A stretch of 64,000 nucleotides of DNA from Streptomyces sp. SUK 48 (GTDB lineage Bacteria; Actinomycetota; Actinomycetes; Streptomycetales; Streptomycetaceae), in contig NZ_CP045740.1 of the NCBI RefSeq assembly GCF_009650765.1, positions 7,850,001-7,914,000 of the forward strand. The letters run 5' to 3'. Position numbers and translations under genes: made by a program. Under the pieces are notes generated by a model that was not told the DNA's origin, did not search any database, and worked only from the letters and a program-made list of their open reading frames with translations. Numbering within the stretch: position 1 is the first letter of the stretch; the number at the start of each line of letters is the position of its first letter. Positions 1 through 9,130 of the stretch are shown piece by piece.

Positions 1-1
1 C

Positions 2-598
2 ACCGCCTTCGACTTCGCCACCAAGGCGTTCGGCACCCCGACCGATCCGGCGCTCGGCACCCGCCGGGCGCGGGCCGCCGCCCTGCTGTCCCTCGCGCTG
101 CCCGGTTCGGTGTACCTGTACCAGGGGGAGGAACTGGGGCTGCCGGAGGCGGAGATCCCCCTCGACCGCGTCCAGGACCCGATGTACCACCGCTCGGGCG
201 GCGCCGACCCCGGCCGGGACGGCTGCCGGGTGCCGCTGCCGTGGACCGCCGGCCTGCCGTACGCGGGCTTCGGCTCGACGGGCGAGCCATGGCTGCCGCA
301 GCCGGCCGGCTGGGCGTCGTACGCGGCCGACCGCCAGGAGCGCGACCCCGGCTCCCTGCTCACCCTCTACCGCCGGGCCATCGCCCTGCGCCCCCGGTTC
401 GGCACCGGCCCCCTCACCTGGCTCCCGGCCCCCGACGGCGTCCTCGCCTTCTCCCGCGCGGACGGCGCGATCTGCGCGGTGAACTTCTCCGCCACCCCCG
501 CCGACCTGCCCGCGCACTCCGAACTCCTGCTCAGCAGCGGCCCCTTGGCCGAGTCCGGCCGGCTGCCGCAGGACACCGCGGTCTGGCTGCACGCCTGA
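2..598 (+). CDS. GH13 alpha-glucosidase, C-terminal part (5' end outside window)
   Basis: The reading frame is open from the first bases and ends at the TGA at 596-598, so only the last 198 residues are visible. The fragment contains the GH13-typical segment YLYQGEELGLPE followed by DPMYH and GRDGCRVPLPW, which lie late in the TIM barrel of intracellular alpha-glucosidases and oligo-1,6-glucosidases, and then the small C-terminal beta domain. The family hydrolyses alpha-glucosidic bonds of maltose, isomaltose or trehalose-like sugars in the cytoplasm. The catalytic residues lie upstream of the window, so substrate cannot be inferred. The gene sits 50 bases before a secreted glucanase-like gene on the same strand, compatible with a small alpha-glucan-use locus. 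Family is secure; exact activity is not. Confidence 0.88.
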   Translation, partial: TAFDFATKAFGTPTDPALGTRRARAAALLSLALPGSVYLYQGEELGLPEAEIPLDRVQDPMYHRSGGADPGRDGCRVPLPWTAGLPYAGFGSTGEPWLPQPAGWASYAADRQERDPGSLLTLYRRAIALRPRFGTGPLTWLPAPDGVLAFSRADGAICAVNFSATPADLPAHSELLLSSGPLAESGRLPQDTAVWLHA

Positions 599-648
599 GC
601 CGCGGCGCACCGCTGTCCCGCGCACCCCCACCCCGAAGGGAACAGCTC

Positions 649-2832
649 ATGCACACCAGCACCGTCAGATCTGTCAGGCGCATGCCGGCCATCGGGGCGG
701 TCGTCGCCCTCGCCGCCGGCATGCTCGTCGCGGTGGCACCCAGCGCGCACGCGGCCGCGGCCGCGGGTGCCACCCTGCCCTTCACCTCGGTCGAGGCCGA
801 GTCGGCCACCACCACCGGCACGAAGATCGGGCCGGACTACACCCAGGGCACGCTCGCCTCGGAGGCGTCCGGCCGGCAGGCCGTCCAGCTGTCCTCGGGC
901 CAGCGGGTGGAGTTCACCGTGCCGCGCGCGGCCAACGCGGTGAACGTCTCCTACAGCGTCCCGGACGGCCAGTCCGGCTCGCTCGACGTGTACGTCAACG
1001 GCACCAAGCTGGCCAGGACCCTTCCGGTGACCTCCAAGTACTCCTACGTCGACACCGGCTGGATCACCGGCAGCAGGACGCACCACTTCTTCGACGACGC
1101 CCGGCTGCTGCTGGGGCAGAACGTCCAGGCCGGGGACAAGGTCGCGTTCGTCGCGACCGGTACACAAGTCACCGTGGACGTGGCCGACTTCGAGCAGGTC
1201 GCCGCCGCCGCCGCACAGCCGTCCGGATCGGTGTCCGTCGTCTCCAAGGGCGCCGACCCCAGCGGCAACGGCGACTCCACGGGGGCCTTCCGGGACGCCA
1301 TCGCCGCCGCCCAGGGCGGAACGGTGTGGATCCCGCCGGGCGACTACAAGCTCACCTCCTCCCTCAACGGGGTACAGAACGTGACCCTTCAGGGGGCCGG
1401 CGGCTGGTACTCGGTCGTGCACACCTCCCGCTTCATCGACCAGTCCAGCTCCGCTGGGAACGTCCACATCAAGGACTTCGCGGTGATCGGCGAGGTCACC
1501 GAACGCGTCGACTCCAGCCCGGACAACTTCGTCAACGGCTCCCTCGGGCCGGGCTCGTCCGTCTCCGGCATGTGGATCCAGCATCTGAAGTGCGGCCTGT
1601 GGCTGACGGGCACCAACGACAACCTGGTCGTGGAGAACAACCGGATCCTCGACACCACCGCCGACGGCATCAACCTCAACGGCACCGCCAAGGGGGTCCG
1701 GGTCAGCGACAACTTCCTGCGCAACCAGGGCGACGACTCCCTCGCCATGTGGTCGCTGTACGGCCCGGACACCGGTTCCAGCTTCGAGAACAACACCATC
1801 TCCCAGCCCAACCTGGCCAACGGCATCGCCATCTACGGCGGTACCGACATCACGGTGCGCGGCAATCTGGTCTCCGACACCAACGCCCTGGGCAGCGGTA
1901 TCGCCATCTCCAACCAGAAGTTCCTGGACCCGTTCTCGCCGCTGGCCGGCACCATCACGGTCGACGGCAACACGCTGGTGCGCGCCGGCGCGATGAACCC
2001 CAACTGGAACCATCCGATGGGCGCGCTGCGCGTCGACTCGTACGACAGTGCCATCAACGCCACGGTGAACATCACGAACACGACGATCACCGACAGCCCC
2101 TACAGCGCCTTCGAGTTCGTCTCCGGCGGCGGCCAGGGCTATCCGGTGCGGAACGTCAACGTGACCGGGGCGACGGTGCGGAACACCGGCACGGTCGTGG
2201 TGCAGGCGGAGGCGCAGGGAGCGGCCACGTTCAAGAACGTCACCGCCACCGGTGTCGGTTCGGCCGGGGTGTACAACTGCCCGTATCCGGCGAACTCCGG
2301 GCCCTTCACGCTCACCGACGGCGGCGGCAACTCCGGCTGGTCCGGCAGCTGGTCGGACTGCTCCAGCTGGCCCCAGCCCGGCCAGGGCAATCCGGCGCCC
2401 GATCCCAATCGCAACCTCGCCAAGGGCCGGCCGGCCACCGCGACCGGTTTCCAGGACGTCTACACGCCGGGCAAGGCGGTCGACGGTGACGCCAACTCGT
2501 ACTGGGAGTCCGCCAACAACGCCTTCCCGCAGTCGTTGACGGTCGACCTGGGCTCGTCGTACGCGGTGCGCCGGCTGGTGCTGAAGCTGCCGCCGTCCTC
2601 GGCGTGGGGCGCCCGCACCCAGACCGTCACCGTGCTCGGCAGCACCGACGGCTCCGCCTACTCCACCGTGGCCGGCTCCCAGGGCTACCGCTTCGACCCG
2701 GCCACCGGCAACACCGCCACGGTGTCGCTGCCGGGGGATGCGAACCTGCGGTACCTGCGGCTGTCGGTCAGCGCCAACACGGGCTGGCCGGCGGGGCAGT
2801 TCAGCGAGGTGGAGGCGTACCTCACCCCCTGA
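649..2832 (+). CDS. Secreted GH87-like (mycodextranase / alpha-1,3-glucanase) protein with C-terminal F5/8 domain
   Basis: A 727-residue protein starting at ATG 649 behind GAAGGGA (635-641). It has a Sec-type signal peptide (basic RSVRR, hydrophobic core, SAHA cleavage near residue 35), an N-terminal CBM35/CBM6-like beta-sandwich (about 44-186), a parallel beta-helix (about 190-580) and a discoidin-type domain (about 588-727) starting at NLAKGRPATATG. In the helix, Asp339 (ADGINLNG) and Asp362-Asp363 (QGDDSLAMW) are spaced 23 and 24 apart. That matches, from memory, the three catalytic aspartates of GH87 alpha-1,3-glucanases. The likely role is extracellular hydrolysis of alpha-1,3-glucan, with the flanking domains binding carbohydrate. 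The neighbouring alpha-glucosidase fits a glucan-scavenging role. A different beta-helix glycosidase or lyase remains possible. Confidence 0.8.
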   Translation: MHTSTVRSVRRMPAIGAVVALAAGMLVAVAPSAHAAAAAGATLPFTSVEAESATTTGTKIGPDYTQGTLASEASGRQAVQLSSGQRVEFTVPRAANAVNVSYSVPDGQSGSLDVYVNGTKLARTLPVTSKYSYVDTGWITGSRTHHFFDDARLLLGQNVQAGDKVAFVATGTQVTVDVADFEQVAAAAAQPSGSVSVVSKGADPSGNGDSTGAFRDAIAAAQGGTVWIPPGDYKLTSSLNGVQNVTLQGAGGWYSVVHTSRFIDQSSSAGNVHIKDFAVIGEVTERVDSSPDNFVNGSLGPGSSVSGMWIQHLKCGLWLTGTNDNLVVENNRILDTTADGINLNGTAKGVRVSDNFLRNQGDDSLAMWSLYGPDTGSSFENNTISQPNLANGIAIYGGTDITVRGNLVSDTNALGSGIAISNQKFLDPFSPLAGTITVDGNTLVRAGAMNPNWNHPMGALRVDSYDSAINATVNITNTTITDSPYSAFEFVSGGGQGYPVRNVNVTGATVRNTGTVVVQAEAQGAATFKNVTATGVGSAGVYNCPYPANSGPFTLTDGGGNSGWSGSWSDCSSWPQPGQGNPAPDPNRNLAKGRPATATGFQDVYTPGKAVDGDANSYWESANNAFPQSLTVDLGSSYAVRRLVLKLPPSSAWGARTQTVTVLGSTDGSAYSTVAGSQGYRFDPATGNTATVSLPGDANLRYLRLSVSANTGWPAGQFSEVEAYLTP

Positions 2833-2875
2833 CGTCCCGCTGCGGACCGGGCGGCTCGCCGGAGCCGTCTCCAGG

Positions 2876-2911
2876 TGCCGGTGCCCGGGGGTGAGAGCCC
2901 GGGCACCGGCA
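2876..2911 (+). terminator. Strong hairpin terminator after the GH87-like gene
   Basis: A perfect 12-bp GC stem, CCGGTGCCCGGG (2878-2889) with its complement at 2898-2909, extends by two further pairs on the outside and encloses an 8-base loop. It starts 44 bases after the stop codon. There is no U-tract, as is usual for Streptomyces terminators. It probably isolates the sugar genes from the biosynthetic operon. Confidence 0.7.
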
Positions 2912-3533
2912 TCACCTGCGACCGGGCAGCGCAGCCTCGCGCGGCGGACGGCGCGCGCCCGGCCACGTCGGGGGAGCGCGCGTGATGAGTGAGATCTTCA
3001 AGTGCGCCCCTCACGCGCCAGGTTGGCTGAAAACGCTCGTTCCGGCCGGAATCTTTGCTTCCCCCGTCCGGGGGCTGTCAAGGGGTGCCGCTGGGGCGGG
3101 CGGGGTGGGGTGGCGTGTCGGACAGATATGGGACGTGCTTCTGGCATATCGCGCGCGTCGTTCAAAGTGGCCTACGAGCAACCCTCTCTGTCGGATAATC
3201 AGCCCAGATCAGGGCCGGAGTTCGGCCATCGCGCCCGGGCGTGTCGCGCGTCGCCGGACCGCGGAGGTGCCGCGACGTGCGACGTTCCGACCTGTGTACG
3301 GGTGAGGAATTTTTCGCGGCGCCGGTTTGTGCGCGGGGTGCCGGGGCACCCGGGCGGGCGACGATTCGGCCGCGATTCCGGGCGCGCGCACGGCCCGTCG
3401 GAGATTGCCCGATGGTGACGCAAAAACACCGGCAGAGTACTCTCCGTTCAACTTCAGGGGGTTGCTTACGCGTGACTCACCGTGAAGACTGTGGCCGAGA
3501 TCCATCGAAACGAAGGTGTGACGGGGTGCGCAT

Positions 3534-3556
3534 CATGCCATTCGTGGGGCGGCATG
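3534..3556. promoter_or_regulatory. Inverted repeat CATGCC-N11-GGCATG
   Basis: Six-base arms at 3534-3539 and 3551-3556 separated by 11 bases, about 430 bases before the P450 start. The dyad shape suits a dimeric repressor or activator, but no matching regulator gene is inside the cluster. Candidate operator only. Confidence 0.3.
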
Positions 3557-3559
3557 CTC

Positions 3560-3584
3560 CGCGATTGCGTATCGTCACATCGCG
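3560..3584. promoter_or_regulatory. Inverted repeat CGCGAT-N13-ATCGCG
   Basis: Six-base arms at 3560-3565 and 3579-3584, four bases after the CATGCC/GGCATG repeat. Two adjacent dyads in the lower-GC part of the intergenic region point to a regulatory patch controlling the downstream operon. No known consensus is recognised. Confidence 0.3.
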
Positions 3585-3985
3585 TTCCGAGTAGTCGGGG
3601 CCCTCGGCCCCTGCTGTCCGTATACGAACCGGGAGGGTCCCGCGCCATCACCGCGCGGGAGGTTTCGCCAAGGGGGATGGGCTATGTCGGGTTGGTGCGC
3701 CGTACGACCGGGCTTGCCGCGGGGCCGTGGCCGGCCGCGCAGCCGCCGCGTCCTGCGCCGTATGTGCTGACGGTTCCCGATCCGTCCCGGCGGCGGACCG
3801 ACGGCAGCCGACCGTTCCGCCGTTCCAAGGCAAGTCATCAGCACACCACACGGGTCACGCGCTGCTCCGCTCCGGATTTTCGCGCGGCGGTGCCCGGGAT
3901 CTTCCGCCGGCCGGCCCGTGCGGGTTCGCGCCGTTCCCCGTGTGTGTGGCTCCGCTGTGCCCGCACGCGCTAGCAAGGAGACAAG

Positions 3986-5194
3986 GTGATCAGCAGGCAA
4001 CCGACGGACGGCCAGCTCCTCCTGGAGGAGTTGCCCGACCGCTGGCGGGGTCTACGCGAGGCCGGTCCGGTACGGCACGACGAGGTCCAGGGCACCTGGC
4101 AGGTGCTCGACCACGAGAACGTCGCCGCCGTGCTCGCCGACCCGGCGACGTACTCCTCGGACCTCTCCGCCCTCAGCCCCACCCAGGCCGACTTCGAGAC
4201 CTTCACCCAGGGCAACTTCGTCGGCATGGACCCCCCGGAGCACCGCAAACTCCGCACCCTGGTCAGCCAGGCGTTCACCCCCCGGGTCGTGCAAGGGCTC
4301 GAACCCCGTATCGAGGCCATCTGCGCCCGGCTGCTGGACGGCGTCGCCGACCACGACCGGTTCGACCTGGTCGACACGCTGGCCTACCCGCTGCCGATCA
4401 TCGTGATCGCCGAACTGCTCGGCATCCCCGCCGAGGAGCACCGCCTCTTCCAGGAGTGGGCGAGCGTGCTGTTCGGCGGCGACCAACTCGGCGAGGCGCC
4501 GGACATGGCCGATCTGGAACGGGCGCTGGAGGCCATCGCCCCGACCGTGCGCGAGATGAACAGCTACATGCTGGACTACATACGCGCCCGGCGCGCCGCC
4601 CCCGGCGACGACCTGACCAGCAGACTCATCGCCGCCGAGGTGGACGGCGTGCGCCTGCGGGACCAGGAGATGGTCGGCTTCGTGGCGCTGCTGCTGGTCG
4701 CCGGACACATCACCACCACCGCGCTGCTCGGCAACGCGATCGTCACCTTCGACCGCTACCCCGACACGGACGCGGCGCTGCGCGCCGATCCGCTGCGCAT
4801 CCCCACCGCCGTCGAGGAGGTGCTGCGCTGGCTGCCCCCCTTCCCCGAACTGGGCCGCCGGGTGACCAGGCCCGTCGTCCTCGGCGGTCACGAGATCCCC
4901 GCCGACACCCTGCTGATGGCACATCTGGGCGCCGCCAACCGGGACCCCGCCCGTTTCGACGCGCCCGACGTCTTCGACGTGACCCGCTCACCCAATCCCC
5001 ATCTGACCTTCGGGCACGGCATCCACTTCTGTTTCGGTGCGCCGCTGGCCCGGCTGGAGGCACGGATCGCTCTGCGTATGTTGCATGAACGATTCCGCAT
5101 GCTGGCGGTCCCGTCCCACAAGGACATCACCTACCAGAATCCGGCCGTGATCGTCGGCGTACGGCATCTGCCCGTCGAGGTCGGCCGAGCGTAA
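3986..5194 (+). CDS. Cytochrome P450 monooxygenase, first gene of the peptide operon
   Basis: A 402-residue actinobacterial class I P450 starting at GTG 3986, fixed by the strong AAGGAG at 3975-3980. Visible motifs are MDPPEHRKLR near the C helix, the I-helix AGHITTT (239-245), ExxR as E278-VL-R281, and the heme loop FGHGIHFCFG with axial Cys349. The I-helix position that normally carries the acid of the acid/alcohol pair is Ile242, which is unusual though not unknown. Being first in the NRPS operon it probably oxidises the peptide or a carrier-bound amino acid, for example by beta-hydroxylation. No ferredoxin or reductase gene is adjacent, so electrons must come from elsewhere in the genome. 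The P450 call is certain; the substrate is unknown. Confidence 0.93.
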   Translation: MISRQPTDGQLLLEELPDRWRGLREAGPVRHDEVQGTWQVLDHENVAAVLADPATYSSDLSALSPTQADFETFTQGNFVGMDPPEHRKLRTLVSQAFTPRVVQGLEPRIEAICARLLDGVADHDRFDLVDTLAYPLPIIVIAELLGIPAEEHRLFQEWASVLFGGDQLGEAPDMADLERALEAIAPTVREMNSYMLDYIRARRAAPGDDLTSRLIAAEVDGVRLRDQEMVGFVALLLVAGHITTTALLGNAIVTFDRYPDTDAALRADPLRIPTAVEEVLRWLPPFPELGRRVTRPVVLGGHEIPADTLLMAHLGAANRDPARFDAPDVFDVTRSPNPHLTFGHGIHFCFGAPLARLEARIALRMLHERFRMLAVPSHKDITYQNPAVIVGVRHLPVEVGRA

Positions 5195-5299
5195 TCCCCG
5201 GCGCACACGCAGCGCCCCGGTCGGCCCCCGTACCGCTCAGACCCGGGCCGGACCGGAAACACCCGCACATGAGACCCATCCAACGGGAGTCCCCTTCTC

Positions 5300-6652
5300 A
5301 TGCCGTACACCATCCCCGCCGCTCCGCCCGTCTCCCGGACGCCCTCGCTGTTACGCCGGGAACTGCGGGACCGCCTCGACGCGCTCGCCCGGACCCACCG
5401 GGTGCCCGGCGCCCAACTGGTCCTCGACACCGGCACCGACGTCATATCCATACACACCGGCACCGCCGACGTCTCCGCCGGCACCCTCCTCACCGGGGAC
5501 ACGGCCGTCCCCCTGGGCTCGCTCACCAAGCCGTTCACCGCGGCCCTCGTGATGCTCCTCGCCGACGACGGTGACCTGGACCTCGACGAGCCCGCCGCCC
5601 TGCACCTTCAGGAGCTGCGCTCCGTCCCCGGGGTGACGATCCGTCAGCTGCTCAGCCACACCGGCGGGCTGCCCACCGGGCCGGACTCCGACACCGCCGC
5701 CGCGACCACCGCCGCCCGCTATCTGGCATCGGTGTGCACCGCCCGTGACCTGCTCTTTTCGCCGGGCACCGACTTCTCCTACTCCAACGCCGGTTACGTC
5801 GCCGCCGGACGGCTGGTGGAGACCGTCACCGGGATGCCGTGGGGCGAGGCGGTCCGGTCGCTGCTGCTCGAACCGCTCGGTGTCGCACCGGCGTTCATCG
5901 GCGAGGCCGCGCCCGGCCGTCCCGTGGCCGCGGGACACGCGGTCAACACCGCCACCGGACAGGCCCTCGCGGCCCGGCAGAACCTGGCACCGCTGGAGGC
6001 GCCGGCTGGCGCGCTGCTCGCGAGCGCCGCGGACCTGGCCGCGTTCGGCAACGCGCTGATCGGCCGCGGCGATCTGCTGCCGCCCGCCGTCGCGAAGGAC
6101 ATGCGCCGCCCCGAACCCGCCGCCCGGCCCGGCACCCTGGCCGACGGCTGGACCCCCGGACTCGCCCTCTACCAGCACGACGGCCGTGCCTGGTTCGGCC
6201 ACGACGGCAACGCCCAGGGCACGTCCTGCCATCTGCGCACCGACCCGGAGAGCGGGGTCGTGGTGGCCTTCACGGGCAACGCCGGCGGTGCGACCGCGCT
6301 GTGGCGCGACCTCACCGGGGAACTCGCCCGGCTCACCGGCATCCGGGTACCGGCCGGCGGACACCCCGTGGACGGGGGGCGCCGCGCCGCCCTGCCCGAG
6401 TGCGTGGGTCTGTACCGCAACGGCGGCACGGGCTACCGCGTCACGGCCGGCCCGGACGGCGAGCCCGCCCTGTCCGTGGACGGCGACCTGGCGCTCCCGC
6501 TGGTCTGCTACGCCGACCTGTCGTACGACCTGCGCGACCCGGCCACCGGCAGCCTGGAGCCCGGTGGCCGCTTCCACCGTGACCCGGTCACCGGGAGCAT
6601 CGACCGAATACAGATATCCGGCCGCACGGCGCGCCGCACCGACGACGGCTGA
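5300..6652 (+). CDS. Stand-alone PBP-type thioesterase (SurE-like peptide cyclase), beta-lactamase superfamily
   Basis: A 450-residue serine hydrolase of the penicillin-binding-protein/class C beta-lactamase fold without signal peptide. It has the SxxK motif S74-LT-K77, the YxN motif Y161-S-N163 and a third motif H301-D-G303. Residues about 362-440 form a separate beta-rich C-terminal domain that suits the lipocalin-like domain of PBP-type TEs. Such cytosolic enzymes (SurE of surugamide, and homologues in desotamide, ulleungmycin and mannopeptimycin clusters) take the peptide from the last carrier protein and join an L N-terminus to a D C-terminus. Both NRPSs here lack a TE and the line ends with an epimerase, exactly that context. 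Leu18 is encoded by a TTA codon (5351-5353), so translation may depend on bldA. A generic esterase or D-aminopeptidase is the alternative. Confidence 0.88.
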   Translation: MPYTIPAAPPVSRTPSLLRRELRDRLDALARTHRVPGAQLVLDTGTDVISIHTGTADVSAGTLLTGDTAVPLGSLTKPFTAALVMLLADDGDLDLDEPAALHLQELRSVPGVTIRQLLSHTGGLPTGPDSDTAAATTAARYLASVCTARDLLFSPGTDFSYSNAGYVAAGRLVETVTGMPWGEAVRSLLLEPLGVAPAFIGEAAPGRPVAAGHAVNTATGQALAARQNLAPLEAPAGALLASAADLAAFGNALIGRGDLLPPAVAKDMRRPEPAARPGTLADGWTPGLALYQHDGRAWFGHDGNAQGTSCHLRTDPESGVVVAFTGNAGGATALWRDLTGELARLTGIRVPAGGHPVDGGRRAALPECVGLYRNGGTGYRVTAGPDGEPALSVDGDLALPLVCYADLSYDLRDPATGSLEPGGRFHRDPVTGSIDRIQISGRTARRTDDG

Positions 6653-7227
6653 CGGACGGGGCCGACGGGGCAGGCCGGACCGCGTGTCGGTCACGGCTCC
6701 GGGCCCCGGGCGGGTTCGGGCCGGTCATCGGTCCTGAGCCGCCGGTCCGGTGCCGTGCGGGGTCCGGTCCCGGACAGGGCATGGTCCCCGGTCACGGCCC
6801 GGTGAGGTCCGGCCCCGGTCGGCGTGCCGGTGTCCGGTCCCCGCCCGGGTGCGGCGGATGTCCCGCCCGGAGCTCGTAGCCCCGGCCGCCCGTCTCGCCC
6901 CGTCATCCCCTCCCGTCCCCACCGGGGCGCCCGCACCCGGTACGCGCGGTCCGCCCGGCATCGCGTACCCGGCCCGTGCCCCGCCGTGTCACCCGGCGCG
7001 GCGGCCCGGCCGTCGCCCTGCCGGAGGGCGCGCGGGAAGCGCCACCCCCCTGTCACCCCGTTCGTCACGCGCGGTACCGGTCAGCCCGACCGGCCCCGCC
7101 GGCCCGTTCGTCCAGCACCGTCGTCCCCGCCCGGTGCGCCCCCGTTCCAGCGCGCCGCCCCCGCGGTGGGCCCGGGCCGCCCCCACGGCCCGTGCCCCAT
7201 CGTCCCGCTCTCCAAAGGACTACACCC
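6653..7227. other. 575-bp spacer between the TE gene and NRPS 1
   Basis: Extremely GC-rich, low-complexity sequence with many short CCGGTC/GTCCGG repeats. The NRPS frame stays open upstream to 6976, but the 84 extra residues would be Arg/Pro/Ala-rich with no adenylation-domain similarity, so they are not treated as coding. I see no convincing promoter or terminator. It may hold an internal promoter for the NRPS genes. Confidence 0.4.
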
Positions 7228-9130
7228 ATGACGGACCCGCACGACAAGCCCGCATCGGCGCCCTCCCTGCCGCGCTCCGGCCCCGCCGGTGCGACGGAGA
7301 GCAGCACGACCGGGGCGCCCCCGATGCTCGGCGCGCTGTTCGCCGCCTGGGTGGCCCGTACCCCGGACGCACCGGCCCTCACGGACGGCCGGCGGACCTG
7401 GACCTACCGCCAACTGGCCGACCGGGCCGACCGGTTGGCCGCACATCTGACATGCCGGCGCGCCGGACCCGACCGGGTGGTCGCCCTGGTCCTGCCGCGC
7501 TCCATGGAACTGATCGCCGCCGAACTGGCCGTCGCCCGGGCCGGTGCCGCCTTCCTGCCCGTGGACCCCGCCTACCCCGCCGAGCGCCGGGCCCTGATGC
7601 TCGCCGACGCCGCACCCGCCGTCACCCTCGACGACGCGGGCCGGGTCGGCGAGCTGCTCGACGCCGATGCCGACGCCGACGGCGGGCGCCCTGCGGGGGA
7701 GCCGGTCGCCGGGGCCGACAGTGCCGCGTACGTCATCTATACCTCTGGTTCCACCGGCACCCCCAAGGGCGTGACGGTCACCCACCGCGGCATCGGCGGG
7801 TTCGTCACCGCCGCGGCCGAGCGGTACGCCGTGGGTCCCGGCGACCGCGTGCTCCAGTTCTCCTCGCCGAGCTTCGACGCCTCCGTCCTGGAGCTGTTCA
7901 TCTCGGTGCTGTCCGGCGCCACCCTCGTCGTACCGCCGCAGGGCCCCTGGCTGGGCGACGAACTCGCCGGTGTCCTGGACGAGCACCGCATCACCCACGC
8001 CCTCATCCCGCCCGCCGCGCTCGCCACCCTGCCGGGGCCGGAGACCGGCGCGGGGCGTCATCTGCGCACACTGATCGTGGGCGCCGAAGCCTGCCCGGCC
8101 GGGCTCGTGGACACCTGGGCGCCCGGCCGCCGCATGATCAACTCGTACGGTCCGACCGAGGCCACCATCGTCGCCACCTGGACCGGGCCGCTCACCGCGG
8201 GCCGGGGCACCCCGACGATCGGCGACGCCCTGCCGCACACCCGGACCCATGTGCTCGACGCCGCGATGCGGCCCGTACCGCCCGGCGCGGACGGCGAGTT
8301 GTTCATCGGCGGCGACGCGGTGGCCCGCGGCTACCTCGGCCGCCCGGGCCTGACCGCCATCCGCTTCGTGCCCGATCCCTTCGGACCGGCCGGGGCCCGC
8401 CTGTACCGCACCGGGGACCGGGCGCGCCGAACGCCCGACGGGGAGCTGGAGTTCCTCGGCCGCCTCGACCGGCAGGTGAAGATCCGCGGCTTCCGGATCG
8501 AGCCGGGCGAGATCGAGGCCGCCCTGCGCCTGGCCGGCGCCGACACCGTCGGCGAGGCCGTGGTCGTCGTACGCGAGGACGAGCCGGGTCACCAGCGCCT
8601 CGTCGGCTACGTCACCCCGGCCGGTCCGGTACCCGCCGCCGCCCCGGACCCGGACCCGGCGACTCCCGCCCCGGACCCCGCCGCCCCCTCGTCCCGCCCC
8701 GCGGGCGTCCTGGACCCCGCGGCCCTGCGTGCCGCCGTGGCCGCGCGGTTGCCCGCCCACATGGTGCCGGCCGCGGTCGTGGTGCTGGACCGGATGCCGC
8801 TCACCCCGCAGAACAAGATCGACCGGCGGGCCCTGCCCGCGCCGGAGCGCACGGCCGCGGCCGGACACCTGGCGCCGCGCACCGACGAGGAACGAGCGCT
8901 CGCGGCGATCTGGGCGGACGTCCTGGGCGTGGACGAGGTCGGCGTGACGGACGACTTCTTCGACCTCGGCGGCGAATCCATCCTCGCCGCCCGGACCCTG
9001 TCCCGGATCAGGGACGAGCTGGGTGTCCGGCTGACCGTGCGGGACGTCTTCTCGGCACGGACCGTCGCCGCCCTCGCCCCGCTCCTCGCCGACCCCTCGG
9101 CCGCCGCACCCGCCGAGCCGATATCCCCGG
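7228..9130 (+). other. NRPS 1 module 1 (loading): A-T
   Basis: A about 7320-8870, T about 8880-9100. A3 motif [11 protein letters not shown] near 7740, NSYGPTE near 8137, A10 NKIDRRALP near 8812. Pocket residues read by alignment to GrsA: D-A-L-L-I-G-S-I-V (K). I cannot assign this code confidently; the pocket is hydrophobic and nearly the same as in modules 5 and 10. The carrier core is LGGES instead of the LGGDS of the other nine. Confidence 0.85.

Larger units (their letters stand above)
2912..3985. other. Gene-free region upstream of the peptide cluster
   Basis: More than 1 kb with no reading frame that looks coding. The open frames on both strands, the longest about 163 codons, lack domain similarity and typical codon bias. 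Base composition is locally less GC-rich at about 3020-3060, 3120-3210 and 3400-3600, unlike the flanking genes. A GATAAT hexamer at 3194-3199 resembles a -10 element, but no convincing -35 precedes it. Two inverted repeats lie at 3534-3556 and 3560-3584. The stretch most likely holds the promoter and operators of the P450-TE-NRPS operon. Confidence 0.5.

Noticed and set aside
3482..3973. 163-codon frame between the GH87-like gene and the P450
   Set aside because: No domain, irregular codon use, rich in Arg/Ser/Pro and no ribosome binding site; read as non-coding control region.
6976..7227. Earlier start for NRPS 1
   Set aside because: The 84 extra residues are Arg/Pro-rich without similarity, and ATG 7228 has an AAAGGA site and begins just before the first A domain.
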